Assembly: GCF_038396635.1 (NCBI RefSeq) | Contig: NZ_CP121687.1 | Coordinates: 372,001-436,000, forward strand | From: Defluviitalea saccharophila | Lineage (GTDB): Bacteria > Bacillota > Clostridia > Lachnospirales > Defluviitaleaceae | Direction of reading: 5' to 3' | DNA: 64,000 bases | Shown: in pieces, positions 1-9,862 of the stretch | Layout: every line of letters begins with the position of its first letter | How positions within the stretch are numbered: the stretch's first letter is position 1 | The notes under the pieces: model-generated | The model's database searches: none | What the model was told of the DNA's origin: nothing | The model's input: the letters and a program-made list of their open reading frames with translations, nothing else | Program-made: the position numbers and the translations under genes

Positions 1-2
1 TA

Positions 3-110
3 TCCATTGCGAATAGAGCATATGTTCTCGAAACCGGAAAAGTTGTTTTAGAAGGAAATGCAAAAGAGCTTCTTGGAAATGAAAATGTACGAAAGGCTTA
101 TTTAGGCTAA
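3..110 (+). CDS. livF: LivF-type branched-chain amino acid ABC ATPase, C-terminal end only
   Basis: Only the last 35 codons lie in the window; the gene starts upstream. The visible tail ([18 protein letters not shown], then a run ending VRKAYLG) is the usual C-terminus of LivF, the cytoplasmic ATPase of branched-chain amino acid importers. It closely resembles the end of the complete LivF at 30812-31540, so the chromosome carries a second liv-type transporter just to the left of this window. A strong hairpin directly after the stop ends the transcript. Confidence 0.85.
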   Translation, partial: SIANRAYVLETGKVVLEGNAKELLGNENVRKAYLG

Positions 111-140
111 AAAAAAGAAGGCAAACGCCTTCTTTTTTTT
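111..140. terminator. bidirectional intrinsic terminator between livF and the CBS-ACT gene
   Basis: Stem GAAGGC (117-122) / GCCTTC (127-132) with loop AAAC, flanked by an A-run (111-116) on the left and a T-run (133-140) on the right. It serves both convergent genes. Confidence 0.9.
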
Positions 141-143
141 AGC

Positions 144-788
144 CTAATCTTTCTTAATGATTGATAATATATTATATCCGCGATTTTTTAATGAATTTAC
201 CAGATCATCAACCTCGGTTGTATTTAAACGAATGATGATTTCACTTTGCCCTTCTTTTACAGTATAATTGCTCACATGTTGAATATTGATGCCGTATTGT
301 TTAATAATACTTGCAATATCTGCTAAGGTACCTAATTCATCCTTTACTTCAAGAGAAATTCTAGTTCCGTGGTCATTGGCACCAAGAAATTCAATAAAGG
401 CATCAAATAAATCTGTACGGGTTAAAATTCCAACAAGTTCATTATTTTCTATAACAACCGGAAGGGAACCTATATCATTACTTCTTAATAAAACAGCTGC
501 TTCTTCAATGAGCATATCAGGATCAACTGTAATTACTTCAGTTAACATGATATCTTTTACCTTTGTTTTAGAAAGAAGGTAATTGATTTCATAGACACTT
601 AAAGAGGTAGCTTTTGATGGGCTAACTTCCGTAAGAACTTTTTCTGTAACAAGACCGACTAATATACCGTCTCTTACTACAGGAAGCTGAGAAAAGCCAT
701 GTTCCATCATCAACTTAAATGCCTTAGAGATAGAAGCATCTTCGGTGATTGTAATTACATTGGTATTCATTCGATTTTTAACATACAT
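144..788 (-). CDS. CBS-pair and ACT domain protein (AcuB-like)
   Basis: The 214-residue protein has two CBS motifs in the first about 130 residues (each with a QLPVV/SLPVV-type core followed by a GLVTEK or GILTRTDL stretch), then an ACT domain from about 140 to 210. CBS pairs usually bind adenine nucleotides and ACT domains bind amino acids, so it is probably a cytoplasmic metabolite sensor. AcuB of Bacillus has the same layout, but the acetoin utilisation genes are not nearby, so the symbol is not assigned. The start is preceded by GGGGG on the coding strand. It converges on a liv operon, which may or may not be functional linkage. Confidence 0.8.
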   Translation of the reverse strand: MYVKNRMNTNVITITEDASISKAFKLMMEHGFSQLPVVRDGILVGLVTEKVLTEVSPSKATSLSVYEINYLLSKTKVKDIMLTEVITVDPDMLIEEAAVLLRSNDIGSLPVVIENNELVGILTRTDLFDAFIEFLGANDHGTRISLEVKDELGTLADIASIIKQYGINIQHVSNYTVKEGQSEIIIRLNTTEVDDLVNSLKNRGYNILSIIKKD

Positions 789-901
789 AGCAATGCCCCC
801 AATCGTAATATGTATTTTGAATTTTCATAAAGGCTTAGTCAATTATATTATATCACATAATTGTATATTATAATAGAAAAATTATTTTAATATACATAAA
901 G

Positions 902-937
902 TTCATACGGTAAACAATAATTTTCTTATTGTATGAA
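902..937. repeat. inverted repeat upstream of a small gene
   Basis: Arms TTCATAC (902-908) and GTATGAA (931-937), with inner arms ACAATAA (914-920) and TTATTGT (926-932) that partly share bases. It lies about 50 bases before the 65-residue gene and could be an operator or leader hairpin. Function unknown. Confidence 0.4.
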
Positions 938-985
938 TAGATAAAATGGTTTTTTGTTATGATAATGTTAAAAGGAGATGATTGC

Positions 986-1183
986 TTGAATACTAATACA
1001 TTTGAAGATCTAAAAGAAAAATATAAACAAGGCTATCGATGTATTCGTACGGAAAATGAAAATGGTACAATGAAAATATATCTTAAAAATTTTGAAACTG
1101 AAAAAACGGAAACAATGGTTACGAATAATCATGAAGAGATCAGCCAAATCAATCAATATATTCATACTGTAACAGAAGGGTAA
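986..1183 (+). CDS. small hypothetical protein (65 aa)
   Basis: Not recognised as a named family. A start at TTG 986 is preferred because AAAGGAG (971-977) sits eight bases before it; the longer frame from 959 would have no Shine-Dalgarno site. The protein is short, charged, cytoplasmic and without cysteine clusters other than one Cys, with a beta-rich middle (GTMKIYLKNF). A terminator follows at once, so it is a single-gene transcript between acuB-like and fbp. Confidence 0.65.
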   Translation: MNTNTFEDLKEKYKQGYRCIRTENENGTMKIYLKNFETEKTETMVTNNHEEISQINQYIHTVTEG

Positions 1184-1212
1184 AAGAACTACAAAGGGTA
1201 GTTCTTTTTTTA
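1183..1212 (+). terminator. intrinsic terminator after the 65-aa gene
   Basis: Stem AAAGAACTAC (1183-1192) / GTAGTTCTTT (1198-1207), loop AAAGG, followed by T residues. Confidence 0.85.
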
Positions 1213-1239
1213 TGCCATATAACTTTTTTTGCTTTTTTA

Positions 1240-1248
1240 TGTTATAAT
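1240..1248 (+). promoter_or_regulatory. extended -10 promoter for fbp
   Basis: TGTTATAAT, a perfect extended -10 element, 53 bases before the fbp start. The -35 region (about 1220-1225, TAACTT) is poor, as is common with extended -10 promoters. Confidence 0.55.
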
Positions 1249-1300
1249 CAATTTAAAATAAAATTGTGGTAAAGATTTACTTAGAAAGAAGGGATCGAAA

Positions 1301-3292
1301 ATGTCTTACGAAGATAAGGATTTAAAATATTTAGAGCTTTTATCGACCCAATATCCGACAATTGCTTCTGCTTGTAAAGAAATAATCAATTTAAAAGCGA
1401 TTCTAAATCTCCCAAAAGGAACCGAACATTTCTTAACTGATATTCATGGGGAATATGAAGCATTTAATCATGTACTAAAAAATGGCTCAGGCGTTATAAA
1501 ACAAAAAATCAACGATATTTTTGGAAACACTTTAAGCCAAAAAGATATAAAAAGTCTTTCAACTCTTATTTATTATCCTGAACAAAAATTAGAGATTATT
1601 CTAAAAGAGGAACAAAATATCGAAGACTGGTACAAAATTACTTTGTATAGACTAATTGAGATTTGCAGATACGTATCTTCAAAATATACTCGTTCCAAGG
1701 TAAGAAAAGCGTTGCCTGTGGATTTTTCATATATCATAGAAGAACTTTTACATGAACAATCCGATAGATTGGATAAAGAAGAGTATTACAGCGAAATTAT
1801 AAAAACGATCATATCCATAGGAAGAGCCAAGGAATTTATCATTGCTCTGTCTAAACTGATTCAAAGATTGGTGATCGATCGATTACATATCATTGGAGAT
1901 ATATATGATAGGGGACCGGGAGCCCATCTGATCATGGATACTCTAATAAAATATCATTCTGTGGATATTCAATGGGGGAATCATGATATCGTTTGGATGG
2001 GAGCAGCAGCAGGAAGTGAAGCATGTATTGCGAATGTCCTTAGAATATCTTGCAGATATGCTAACTTAGATACGATAGAAGATGGTTATGGAATCAATAT
2101 ACTTCCTTTAGCTACTTTTGCCATGGAGTATTATCAAGATGACGAATGCTTAGCGTTTATGCCTAAAGTTGTTGGTAACAATAATGCCAATGAGAAAGAT
2201 GCTAAACTCATCGCCAAAATGCATAAAGCGATTGCAATCATTCAGTTTAAGCTGGAAGGAGAAATTATAAAGAGACGCCCATATTTTAATATGGATGACA
2301 GGCTTTTATTGGAAAAAATCGATTATAAAGAAGGATTTATTACTTTAGAAGGCAAAAGATATAAATTAAAAGATACTCATTTTCCAACTATAGATCCCTA
2401 TAATCCTTATCAACTGATACCTGAAGAAAAAGAGCTCATAGAGAGACTAAAATCCTCTTTCTTAAATAGTGAAAAACTTCAAAGCCACGTAAGGTTTCTT
2501 TTTTCCAATGGAAGTATGTATTTAAAATATAATTCTAATTTACTTTATCACGGTTGTATTCCTTTAAATAAAGACAAGACTTTTAAAAAAGTAAAGTTAG
2601 ACGCGACAGGAAAAGAATACAGTGGTAAAAATTTACTAGATCGTCTGGATGTTTTAGTAAGAGAAGCTTATTTCCATAATACGAATCCTGAAGCCAAATT
2701 ATATGGCATGGATATTATATGGTATTTATGGAATGGAAGCGATTCGCCGCTTTATGGAAAAGACAAGATGGCAGTTTTTGAAAGGTATTTTATAGATGAT
2801 AAGGAAACCCATTTAGAGAAAAAGTATTATTATTACGAGATAATTGATGAAAAAGTCTGTAATATGATTTTTGAAGATTTCGGATTAGATCCGAAATCTT
2901 CCCATATCATCAATGGCCATGTACCAGTACGAATAAAAAAAGGCGAAAGTCCCATAAAAGCCAATGGGAAACTCCTTGTTATAGACGGAGGTTTTTCAAA
3001 GGCTTATCAAGCCCATACGGGCATTGCAGGCTATACTTTAATCTATAATTCGTATGGTCTTTTATTAGTATCCCATGTGCCTTTCGAGTCTACTTTAAAG
3101 GCAATAGAAGAAGAAAAAGATATTCTTTCTACATATGTCATCTTAGAACAAGAAGCAGAAAGAAAAAGAGTTAAAGACACCGATATCGGAAAAAAACTAT
3201 CGGCTCAAATCCGTGATCTGGAGATGCTGTTAGATGCTTATCAAAAGGGCCTTATTAAAGAAAAAAGACTTACGAAGCAAGAAATATCATAG
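1301..3292 (+). CDS. fbp: fructose-1,6-bisphosphatase, class III
   Basis: Hydrolyses fructose 1,6-bisphosphate to fructose 6-phosphate in gluconeogenesis. The 663-residue length and sequence match the Firmicute-specific class III enzyme, which is unrelated to the E. coli Fbp. It carries the metallophosphatase signatures DIHGEYE (about residue 47), GDIYDRG (about 197) and GNHD (about 225), which bind the metal pair. The start is an ATG after AAGAAGGGA. It stands alone between terminators; no glycolytic genes are near. Confidence 0.95.
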   Translation: MSYEDKDLKYLELLSTQYPTIASACKEIINLKAILNLPKGTEHFLTDIHGEYEAFNHVLKNGSGVIKQKINDIFGNTLSQKDIKSLSTLIYYPEQKLEIILKEEQNIEDWYKITLYRLIEICRYVSSKYTRSKVRKALPVDFSYIIEELLHEQSDRLDKEEYYSEIIKTIISIGRAKEFIIALSKLIQRLVIDRLHIIGDIYDRGPGAHLIMDTLIKYHSVDIQWGNHDIVWMGAAAGSEACIANVLRISCRYANLDTIEDGYGINILPLATFAMEYYQDDECLAFMPKVVGNNNANEKDAKLIAKMHKAIAIIQFKLEGEIIKRRPYFNMDDRLLLEKIDYKEGFITLEGKRYKLKDTHFPTIDPYNPYQLIPEEKELIERLKSSFLNSEKLQSHVRFLFSNGSMYLKYNSNLLYHGCIPLNKDKTFKKVKLDATGKEYSGKNLLDRLDVLVREAYFHNTNPEAKLYGMDIIWYLWNGSDSPLYGKDKMAVFERYFIDDKETHLEKKYYYYEIIDEKVCNMIFEDFGLDPKSSHIINGHVPVRIKKGESPIKANGKLLVIDGGFSKAYQAHTGIAGYTLIYNSYGLLLVSHVPFESTLKAIEEEKDILSTYVILEQEAERKRVKDTDIGKKLSAQIRDLEMLLDAYQKGLIKEKRLTKQEIS

Positions 3293-3333
3293 ATATGTAT
3301 TCATTGCTTCCAATTATTAGATAGAATATTTTT

Positions 3334-3378
3334 CATCCTTTAGGGCATCAATAAACTTATATATTGATGCAAAGGATG
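3334..3378 (+). promoter_or_regulatory. hairpin that sequesters the Shine-Dalgarno site of the DUF5658-like gene
   Basis: CATCCTTT (3334-3341) is perfectly complementary to AAAGGATG (3371-3378), which contains the Shine-Dalgarno of the next gene. The inner arms GCATCAATA (3345-3353) and TATTGATGC (3362-3370) extend the stem to 17 pairs with a three-base bulge and an eight-base loop. There is no T-run, so it is not a terminator. A thermosensor or ligand-free attenuator is possible. Confidence 0.55.
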
Positions 3379-3384
3379 TTTGTA

Positions 3385-3744
3385 ATGAAGGAAGATGCTC
3401 AAAATATTTCTATCTATGATGCGAAAAAGTATTTTATATTTATTAGTATATTAAACATAGCGGATATGTTCCTTACTTTAGTTGCCACGATTAATGAATA
3501 TGGAAAAGAGATCAACCCTCTTTTATCTAATATAGTAAACGATGTACCGCTATTTATTGTGATAAAAGGGATTATGCCCACACTTTTACTGGCAACCGTT
3601 TATTTAAGATTAAAAAAGGGGAAAATAGAAGACATAAAAAACAGCATCAAATATCTGAGGTTTTGTTATTTTTGGTACATAATTATTTTAAGTTCCCATT
3701 TTATATGGATTTTAACTGTAATTTCAGGATTCTCTAATTTATAG
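3385..3744 (+). CDS. small membrane protein, DUF5658-like
   Basis: Starting at ATG 3385 (AAAGGA eight bases upstream) the protein has 119 residues with about three to four hydrophobic segments. The N-terminal part (LNIADMFLTLVATINEYG followed by KEINPLLS) matches the pattern of DUF5658 proteins, small integral membrane proteins of unknown function. An alternative TTG start at 3364 would put the Shine-Dalgarno inside the gene. Translation may be controlled by the overlapping hairpin. Confidence 0.65.
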   Translation: MKEDAQNISIYDAKKYFIFISILNIADMFLTLVATINEYGKEINPLLSNIVNDVPLFIVIKGIMPTLLLATVYLRLKKGKIEDIKNSIKYLRFCYFWYIIILSSHFIWILTVISGFSNL

Positions 3745-3757
3745 AGAATCTTTTTTA
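3728..3757 (+). terminator. intrinsic terminator overlapping the stop codon
   Basis: Stem GATTCTCTA (3728-3736) / TAGAGAATC (3742-3750), loop ATTTA, then a run of T. The right arm contains the TAG stop. Confidence 0.85.
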
Positions 3758-3868
3758 ATGGAGATTTTTAATTATAAAACTTCATTTCTATGACGACTTG
3801 CAATTATTTGTTCTATTATGTAAAATTAACTTTAAGGCATATAAGAATATTAAGGAGGATTTATATAG

Positions 3869-5299
3869 ATGAGTAGAAGACCGACACCGTGTATTGTGAC
3901 AACTGAGGAAGCATTGCGACAAGAAGAAATCATTAAGCAATTAAGAAACGATAACGATATTCTTAAAGCTAAAACAGGAAAGCAGAAATATTATTATATA
4001 TCTACCTTTGGCTGTCAAATGAATGCCCATGACTCAGAAAAGTTAGAGGGTATGCTGGAGCAGATCGGATATATGAAGACGGATGAAGAAACAAAAGCAG
4101 ATTTCATTATATACAATACCTGTTGTGTAAGGGAGAATGCAGAACAAAAAGTATATGGGAAATTAGGCTATTTAAAGCATCTTAAAGACAAAAATGAAGA
4201 TTTAATCATTGCCATGTGCGGCTGCATGATGCAGCAAGAAGAAGTTTTAAATACCATTAGGACAAAGTATAAGCATGTAGATATTATTTTTGGTACTTTT
4301 AATCTATACAAAATGCCTGAACTTCTTCAAACATATTTGGAGACCAGACGAACAGTCATTGATATATGGAAAGAACATAAGGAAATCGTAGAAGATCTCC
4401 CGAGCATAAGAAAGCATAAATTTAAAGCCAGTGTAAATATTATGTATGGCTGTAATAATTTCTGCACATACTGTATTGTTCCTTATGTTAGAGGAAGAGA
4501 ACGAAGCCGCAAGCCGGAAGATATTCTAAAAGAAATAGAGGATTTGGCAGCTGACGGTGTAAAAGAAATCATGTTATTAGGTCAGAATGTCAATTCATAT
4601 GGCAAGACTTTAGAAGAAAAAATGACTTTTGCTCAGCTTCTTAGAAAAGTCAATGAAATAGAAGGCTTAAAACGTATTAGATTTATGACATCTCATCCAA
4701 AAGACCTTTCCGATGAACTCATTGAAGCCATGAGAGACTGCGATAAGGTATGCAAATCTCTGCATCTTCCATTCCAGGCAGGCAGCACTAAGATTCTTAA
4801 TGCTATGAATAGAAGATATACAAAAGAGCAGTATTTAGAATTGGCGAAAAAGATTCAAAGCGAAATTCCGGATATTGCTTTAACAACAGATATTATTGTC
4901 GGATTCCCGGGGGAAACGGAAGAAGATTTTGAAGATACATTGGATATCATAAGACAAGTTCAATTTAGCGGAGCGTTTACATTTATCTACTCTAAGCGAA
5001 CGGGTACCCCTGCAGCAACTATGGAAGAACAAATTCCCGAAGAGGTTTCAAGCAGAAGATTTAATGCCCTTCAAGAAGTACTTCGTCCTGTTATTGCTGA
5101 AAAAAGTCAGGCAATGCAGGGTAAAATTCTTGAAATATTAGTTGAGGAAGTAAGCAAAAATGATGAAACTCTGCTTACCGGACGTACAGAGAGTGGACAC
5201 TTGGTTCATTTCGAAGGGGACTCTTCTTTAATAGGAGAATTTATCAATGTGGAGATTACAGAAGCTAAGACTTATTATTTGATAGGTAAGAGACTATAG
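3869..5299 (+). CDS. miaB: tRNA-2-methylthio-N6-dimethylallyladenosine synthase
   Basis: Radical SAM methylthiotransferase that turns i6A37 of tRNA into ms2i6A37. It has the N-terminal UPF0004 domain with cysteines in TFGCQMN, NTCCVRE and MCGCMM for the auxiliary iron-sulfur cluster, the radical SAM motif CNNFCTYC (about residues 194-201), and a C-terminal TRAM domain. Length 476 is normal. The start follows AAGGAGG. It begins the run miaB-mutS-mutL-miaA, where MiaA makes the i6A substrate of MiaB. Confidence 0.96.
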   Translation: MSRRPTPCIVTTEEALRQEEIIKQLRNDNDILKAKTGKQKYYYISTFGCQMNAHDSEKLEGMLEQIGYMKTDEETKADFIIYNTCCVRENAEQKVYGKLGYLKHLKDKNEDLIIAMCGCMMQQEEVLNTIRTKYKHVDIIFGTFNLYKMPELLQTYLETRRTVIDIWKEHKEIVEDLPSIRKHKFKASVNIMYGCNNFCTYCIVPYVRGRERSRKPEDILKEIEDLAADGVKEIMLLGQNVNSYGKTLEEKMTFAQLLRKVNEIEGLKRIRFMTSHPKDLSDELIEAMRDCDKVCKSLHLPFQAGSTKILNAMNRRYTKEQYLELAKKIQSEIPDIALTTDIIVGFPGETEEDFEDTLDIIRQVQFSGAFTFIYSKRTGTPAATMEEQIPEEVSSRRFNALQEVLRPVIAEKSQAMQGKILEILVEEVSKNDETLLTGRTESGHLVHFEGDSSLIGEFINVEITEAKTYYLIGKRL

Positions 5300-5328
5300 A
5301 GGAAATGTGAGTATGGAGGGAAAGTAAA

Positions 5329-7962
5329 TTGCCACTTACACCAATGATGCAGCAGTATTTAGATACCAAGAAAAAATGTGAAGGTTGCCTATTATTTTTT
5401 CGTCTTGGAGACTTTTATGAAATGTTCTTTGAAGATGCCCTCACTGCATCAAAAGAATTAGAAATTACGTTAACAGGAAGAGATTGTGGATTAGAGGAAC
5501 GAGCACCTATGTGCGGCGTTCCTTATCATTCTGCGGAAAACTATATCAATAAACTGGTAGAAAAAGGCTATAAAGTTGCTATTTGTGAGCAAGTGGAAGA
5601 TCCAAAGTCAGCAAAGGGAATTGTCAAAAGAGAAATCATCAGAATTGTAACCCCCGGTACTTTAATTGATACCAATGTATTAGAAGAAGGTAAAAACAAC
5701 TATTTAATGAGTATTTATTCTGATGCTCATTCTTACGGAATTGCAATTGTAGATATTACTACAGGAGAATTTCGGGTTACGGAAATTACAGGCAGTGGTA
5801 TTCAAAAGAAGCTTATGGAAGAGATCGCTAAATACAGTCCAGCAGAATTAATTTGCAATAAAGACTTTGCAAACGCTCAAAGCCTGATAGAGGAAATAAG
5901 AAACAGATTTCATACATACATAAATGAATACAATGAATGGAGTTTTGATTACGAAACGGCATATAAAAAATTATGCGAACATTTTCATGTACATCACCTG
6001 GATGGCTTGGGATTAAAAGAATTTTCCCATGGGATCTCTGCTTCCGGTGCTTTATTAGAATACTTAAACGATACACAGAAAGTAAATTTAGGCCATGTTG
6101 TGGAAATCACTCCGTACTATATCGATGAATTTATGAGACTGGACATTTCCTCAAGAAGAAATCTAGAGTTAACGGAAACTTTAAGAGAAAAATCGAGAAA
6201 AGGTTCTTTGCTTTGGGTACTGGATAAAACAAAAACAGCCATGGGGGCAAGGCTCCTTAGAAAATGGCTGGAGCAGCCTCTTTTAGATGCCATTCAAATA
6301 AGAAAACGTTTAGATGGGGTAGAAGAGTTTAAGAACAATGCCATCCTTCGAGAAGAACTCAAAGAGCTTTTAAACGGGATATATGATTTAGAAAGATTAA
6401 TGAGCAAGGTTATTTATGGAACTGTCAATGGACGGGATTTAATCGCTTTAAAAAATTCTATTGCTTTACTGCCCCATATTAAAACCTTACTATCAGAATG
6501 CCATGCTGACTATCAAAAAGAAATATACGATCAGTTGGATATATTAGAGGATATATATCAGCTGATAGATCAAGCAATTATTGATGAACCACCTATATCG
6601 GTCAAAGAGGGAGATATCATCAAAGCAGGGTATCATCCGGAAGTGGATAAGCTGAGAAAAGCTAAGACAGAAGGAAAGCAATGGATTGCAGCACTGGAAA
6701 GCGAAGAAAAAGAAAAAACGGGAATTAAAAACTTGAAAATAAAATACAATAAAGTCTTTGGTTATTTTATTGAGATAACAAAATCCAATTTTGACTCTGT
6801 TCCTGATCGATACATCAGAAAACAAACCTTAGCCAATGCAGAAAGATATATTACTCCGGAATTAAAAGAATTAGAAGAAACTGTTCTGGGTGCAGAAGAA
6901 AAAGTCATGGATCTGGAGTATAAACTCTTCCTTGAAATAAGAGAACATATCTGCGGAGAAGTTGAGAGAATTCAAAAGACGGCAAAACAAATTGCTGTGA
7001 TTGATGTCCTTCAGTCCCTGGGGGATGTAGCAGATAGGCAAAATTACGTAAAACCAGATATTACTGAAGAAGATACAATCCATATTAAGAATGGAAGGCA
7101 TCCGGTTGTAGAAAAAATGATGCCAATGGAACAGTTTATTTCCAATGATACTTATCTTGATGAGAATGAAAATAGGCTGGCCATTATTACAGGACCGAAT
7201 ATGGCAGGAAAATCGACTTATATGAGGCAAGTTGCATTAATTGTATTAATGGCACAGATCGGAAGTTTTGTTCCTGCTGAAAGTGCTGAAATAGGAATTG
7301 TAGATAGAATTTTTACCCGAGTAGGGGCTTCTGATGATTTGGCTTCAGGTCAAAGTACTTTTATGGTTGAAATGTCCGAGGTGGCCAATATACTTCATAA
7401 TGCAACCCATAAAAGTCTCCTGATACTCGATGAAATCGGCAGAGGAACCAGTACCTTTGACGGATTAAGTATTGCCTGGGCAGTGATTGAATATATCAGC
7501 AATAAAAATAAAATAGGTGCTAAAACCTTGTTTGCTACCCATTATCATGAGCTTACGGAATTAGAAGGGAAAATACCAGGGGTTAATAATTACTGCATTG
7601 ATGTGGTGGAAAAGGGAGACACTATCATTTTTTTGAGAAAGATAAAGCGGGGCGGTGCGGACCATAGCTATGGTATTCAAGTAGCGAAATTAGCCGGATT
7701 GCCTAATGAAGTCATTGATAGAGCCAAATACATTTTATCTGAATTAGATGAAGCAGATATCAGTAAACATACAAAAAGTATTACAGCTGCAGAGCCAAAA
7801 CCTAAAACACAGAATGCTCTTCCGACTCAACTGGATTTATTTTCAGCTGCTCAAAAAGAGTTTATTCAAGATATAGTCAATGTTGATGTGTTGAATATGA
7901 CCCCTATGGAAGCCATGCAAAAGCTCTATGACCTTATTAAGAAAGCTAAGACACTGATATAA
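5329..7962 (+). CDS. mutS: DNA mismatch repair protein MutS
   Basis: Recognises mismatches and starts repair with MutL. The 877-residue protein shows the mismatch-probing FYEMF motif near the N-terminus (about residues 28-32), the Walker A motif GPNMAGKST (about 622-630), Walker B LLILDEIGRGTSTFDG and the helix-turn-helix dimer region. A short variable tail contains a QLDLFS stretch resembling a beta-clamp binding motif. It starts at TTG, with GGAGGG (5315-5320) eight bases upstream. It lies 29 bases after miaB. Confidence 0.97.
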   Translation: MPLTPMMQQYLDTKKKCEGCLLFFRLGDFYEMFFEDALTASKELEITLTGRDCGLEERAPMCGVPYHSAENYINKLVEKGYKVAICEQVEDPKSAKGIVKREIIRIVTPGTLIDTNVLEEGKNNYLMSIYSDAHSYGIAIVDITTGEFRVTEITGSGIQKKLMEEIAKYSPAELICNKDFANAQSLIEEIRNRFHTYINEYNEWSFDYETAYKKLCEHFHVHHLDGLGLKEFSHGISASGALLEYLNDTQKVNLGHVVEITPYYIDEFMRLDISSRRNLELTETLREKSRKGSLLWVLDKTKTAMGARLLRKWLEQPLLDAIQIRKRLDGVEEFKNNAILREELKELLNGIYDLERLMSKVIYGTVNGRDLIALKNSIALLPHIKTLLSECHADYQKEIYDQLDILEDIYQLIDQAIIDEPPISVKEGDIIKAGYHPEVDKLRKAKTEGKQWIAALESEEKEKTGIKNLKIKYNKVFGYFIEITKSNFDSVPDRYIRKQTLANAERYITPELKELEETVLGAEEKVMDLEYKLFLEIREHICGEVERIQKTAKQIAVIDVLQSLGDVADRQNYVKPDITEEDTIHIKNGRHPVVEKMMPMEQFISNDTYLDENENRLAIITGPNMAGKSTYMRQVALIVLMAQIGSFVPAESAEIGIVDRIFTRVGASDDLASGQSTFMVEMSEVANILHNATHKSLLILDEIGRGTSTFDGLSIAWAVIEYISNKNKIGAKTLFATHYHELTELEGKIPGVNNYCIDVVEKGDTIIFLRKIKRGGADHSYGIQVAKLAGLPNEVIDRAKYILSELDEADISKHTKSITAAEPKPKTQNALPTQLDLFSAAQKEFIQDIVNVDVLNMTPMEAMQKLYDLIKKAKTLI

Positions 7963-7974
7963 CGAGGTGATTTT

Positions 7975-9849
7975 TTGAATCCAATACATAAATTGGACGA
8001 GCTTACCATTAATAAAATTGCTGCAGGGGAAGTGGTTGAAAGACCGGCTTCTGTAGTAAAAGAGCTTATAGAAAATTCAATAGATGCTCGAGCCAGTGCG
8101 ATTACTGTGGAAATTAAAGACGGGGGAATTTCCCTTATTAGAATTACTGATAATGGTATAGGGATTCCAAAAGAAGAAGTTACTACTGCCTTTTTAAGAC
8201 ATACAACCAGTAAAATTTATAAAGTGGAAGATTTAAATCACATCGATTCTCTTGGGTTTAGAGGAGAAGCTCTGGCAAGTATCGCAGCGGTTTCGCAGCT
8301 GGAAATGATTACAAAGGTTGTAGGAGATATCACTGGGAAAAGAGTTGAAATTCATGGGGGCCAATTGAAAGCCGAGCAAGAAATTGGATGTCCAGAAGGA
8401 ACTACATTGATTATAAAAAATTTATTTTACAACGTTCCCGCCAGGAAAAAGTTTTTAAAGAAGCCTTCTACAGAAAGCGCTTATATTAGTGATATTGTTT
8501 ACAAAACTGCTCTAGGACATCCAGAGGTATCTTTCAAATATATCAATAATAATTCGATTGTATTTCATACCTCAGGAAATAATGATTTAAGGAATGCAGT
8601 CCTTAATGTTTATGGAAAAGAAGTCGTAAAAAAGATGATTTCTATTGACGCGCAAAATCACAATTTAAAAATTATAGGACTAATCGGAAAACCTGAGATC
8701 AATCGTGCCAATAGGTCATACGAAAATTTCTATATCAATGGGCGATATATTAAGAGTAAAATCTTAGAATCCGCTGTGGAGGAGGCATATAAAACCCTTC
8801 TTCCCATCAATAAATTTCCTGTGGTTGTCCTTCATATTTATATCGATCCCAATAAGATTGATGTTAATGTCCATCCAACAAAAATGGAAGTACGGTTTCG
8901 AGATGAAGAAGAAATCTTTAATTTTGTTCTGGAATCCATCCGGAAGAATTTAAAACAAGAAGATTTGATTCCAAAAGTGACATGGGAGACACCTAAAAAA
9001 GAAAAACTCTTTCAAGTGGAGGCAGTGCAGGAAAGACTTCCGGAACCCTTTGAGATCAAAAAAAGTTCTTCATATAATGAAGATATTATGAAAAAAGATC
9101 TCCCAAAAGATTTTCAAAAAGATATTCCAAAAGATATAGGGGTTTCTAATGATGGATATGCTCCTAAAGCAGCTTCTAGTTTAAAGGAAGATGTAAAAGT
9201 TGAAGAAGATCTATTTATAAATATAAATAGTGAAACAAAAGAACCTTCACCAGAACCAAAGACTATCTCGAAAAATTATACAATCGTTGGTCAAATTTTT
9301 AAAACCTATTGGATCGTAGAACAAGAGGGAATGATGTATGTTGTGGATCAACATGCTGCCCATGAAAGAATTCTTTATGAAAGGCTTATGAACAGTTTCA
9401 AATCAGGAAATATCCATTCCCAAACCCTGCTTCAGCCTCTAGTGGTCAATATTTCGCCAAAAGAAAAAGAAGTGATAGACGCCAATAGACAATTGTTTGC
9501 GGATTTTGGATTTGAAATTGAAGAGTTTGGAGACTTAAGTTATGTGATTCGTGCATTGCCGATGCTCTTTGACGGTCCTGTGGACAGTGGATTTTTCTTA
9601 GATATAGTAGATGCGTTTTTAAATGATGAACACATTAAGAATGCCTATGATATGAAATTAAATACCATTGCTACTTTTTCCTGTAAAGGAGCTGTAAAAG
9701 CGAGGGACAAATTAAGCTATGCAGAGAGCAAGGCTTTGATTGAAGAGTTATTTACCCTTGAAAACCCATATACATGTCCTCACGGAAGACCAACTATTAT
9801 ATCTATGAGTCAGTATGAACTGGAAAAAAAGTTTAAGAGAGTTCAGTAA
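7975..9849 (+). CDS. mutL: DNA mismatch repair protein MutL
   Basis: GHKL ATPase that links MutS to strand removal. N-terminal motifs KELIENSIDA and the DNGIGIP box bind ATP. The C-terminal domain contains DQHAAHERILYE, the metal-binding signature of endonuclease-proficient MutL found in organisms without MutH, so this MutL probably nicks DNA itself. Start is TTG after CGAGGTGA; 12 bases separate it from mutS. Between about residues 340 and 430 lies the usual flexible, charged linker. Confidence 0.97.
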   Translation: MNPIHKLDELTINKIAAGEVVERPASVVKELIENSIDARASAITVEIKDGGISLIRITDNGIGIPKEEVTTAFLRHTTSKIYKVEDLNHIDSLGFRGEALASIAAVSQLEMITKVVGDITGKRVEIHGGQLKAEQEIGCPEGTTLIIKNLFYNVPARKKFLKKPSTESAYISDIVYKTALGHPEVSFKYINNNSIVFHTSGNNDLRNAVLNVYGKEVVKKMISIDAQNHNLKIIGLIGKPEINRANRSYENFYINGRYIKSKILESAVEEAYKTLLPINKFPVVVLHIYIDPNKIDVNVHPTKMEVRFRDEEEIFNFVLESIRKNLKQEDLIPKVTWETPKKEKLFQVEAVQERLPEPFEIKKSSSYNEDIMKKDLPKDFQKDIPKDIGVSNDGYAPKAASSLKEDVKVEEDLFININSETKEPSPEPKTISKNYTIVGQIFKTYWIVEQEGMMYVVDQHAAHERILYERLMNSFKSGNIHSQTLLQPLVVNISPKEKEVIDANRQLFADFGFEIEEFGDLSYVIRALPMLFDGPVDSGFFLDIVDAFLNDEHIKNAYDMKLNTIATFSCKGAVKARDKLSYAESKALIEELFTLENPYTCPHGRPTIISMSQYELEKKFKRVQ

Positions 9850-9862
9850 AATGGAGGAAATA

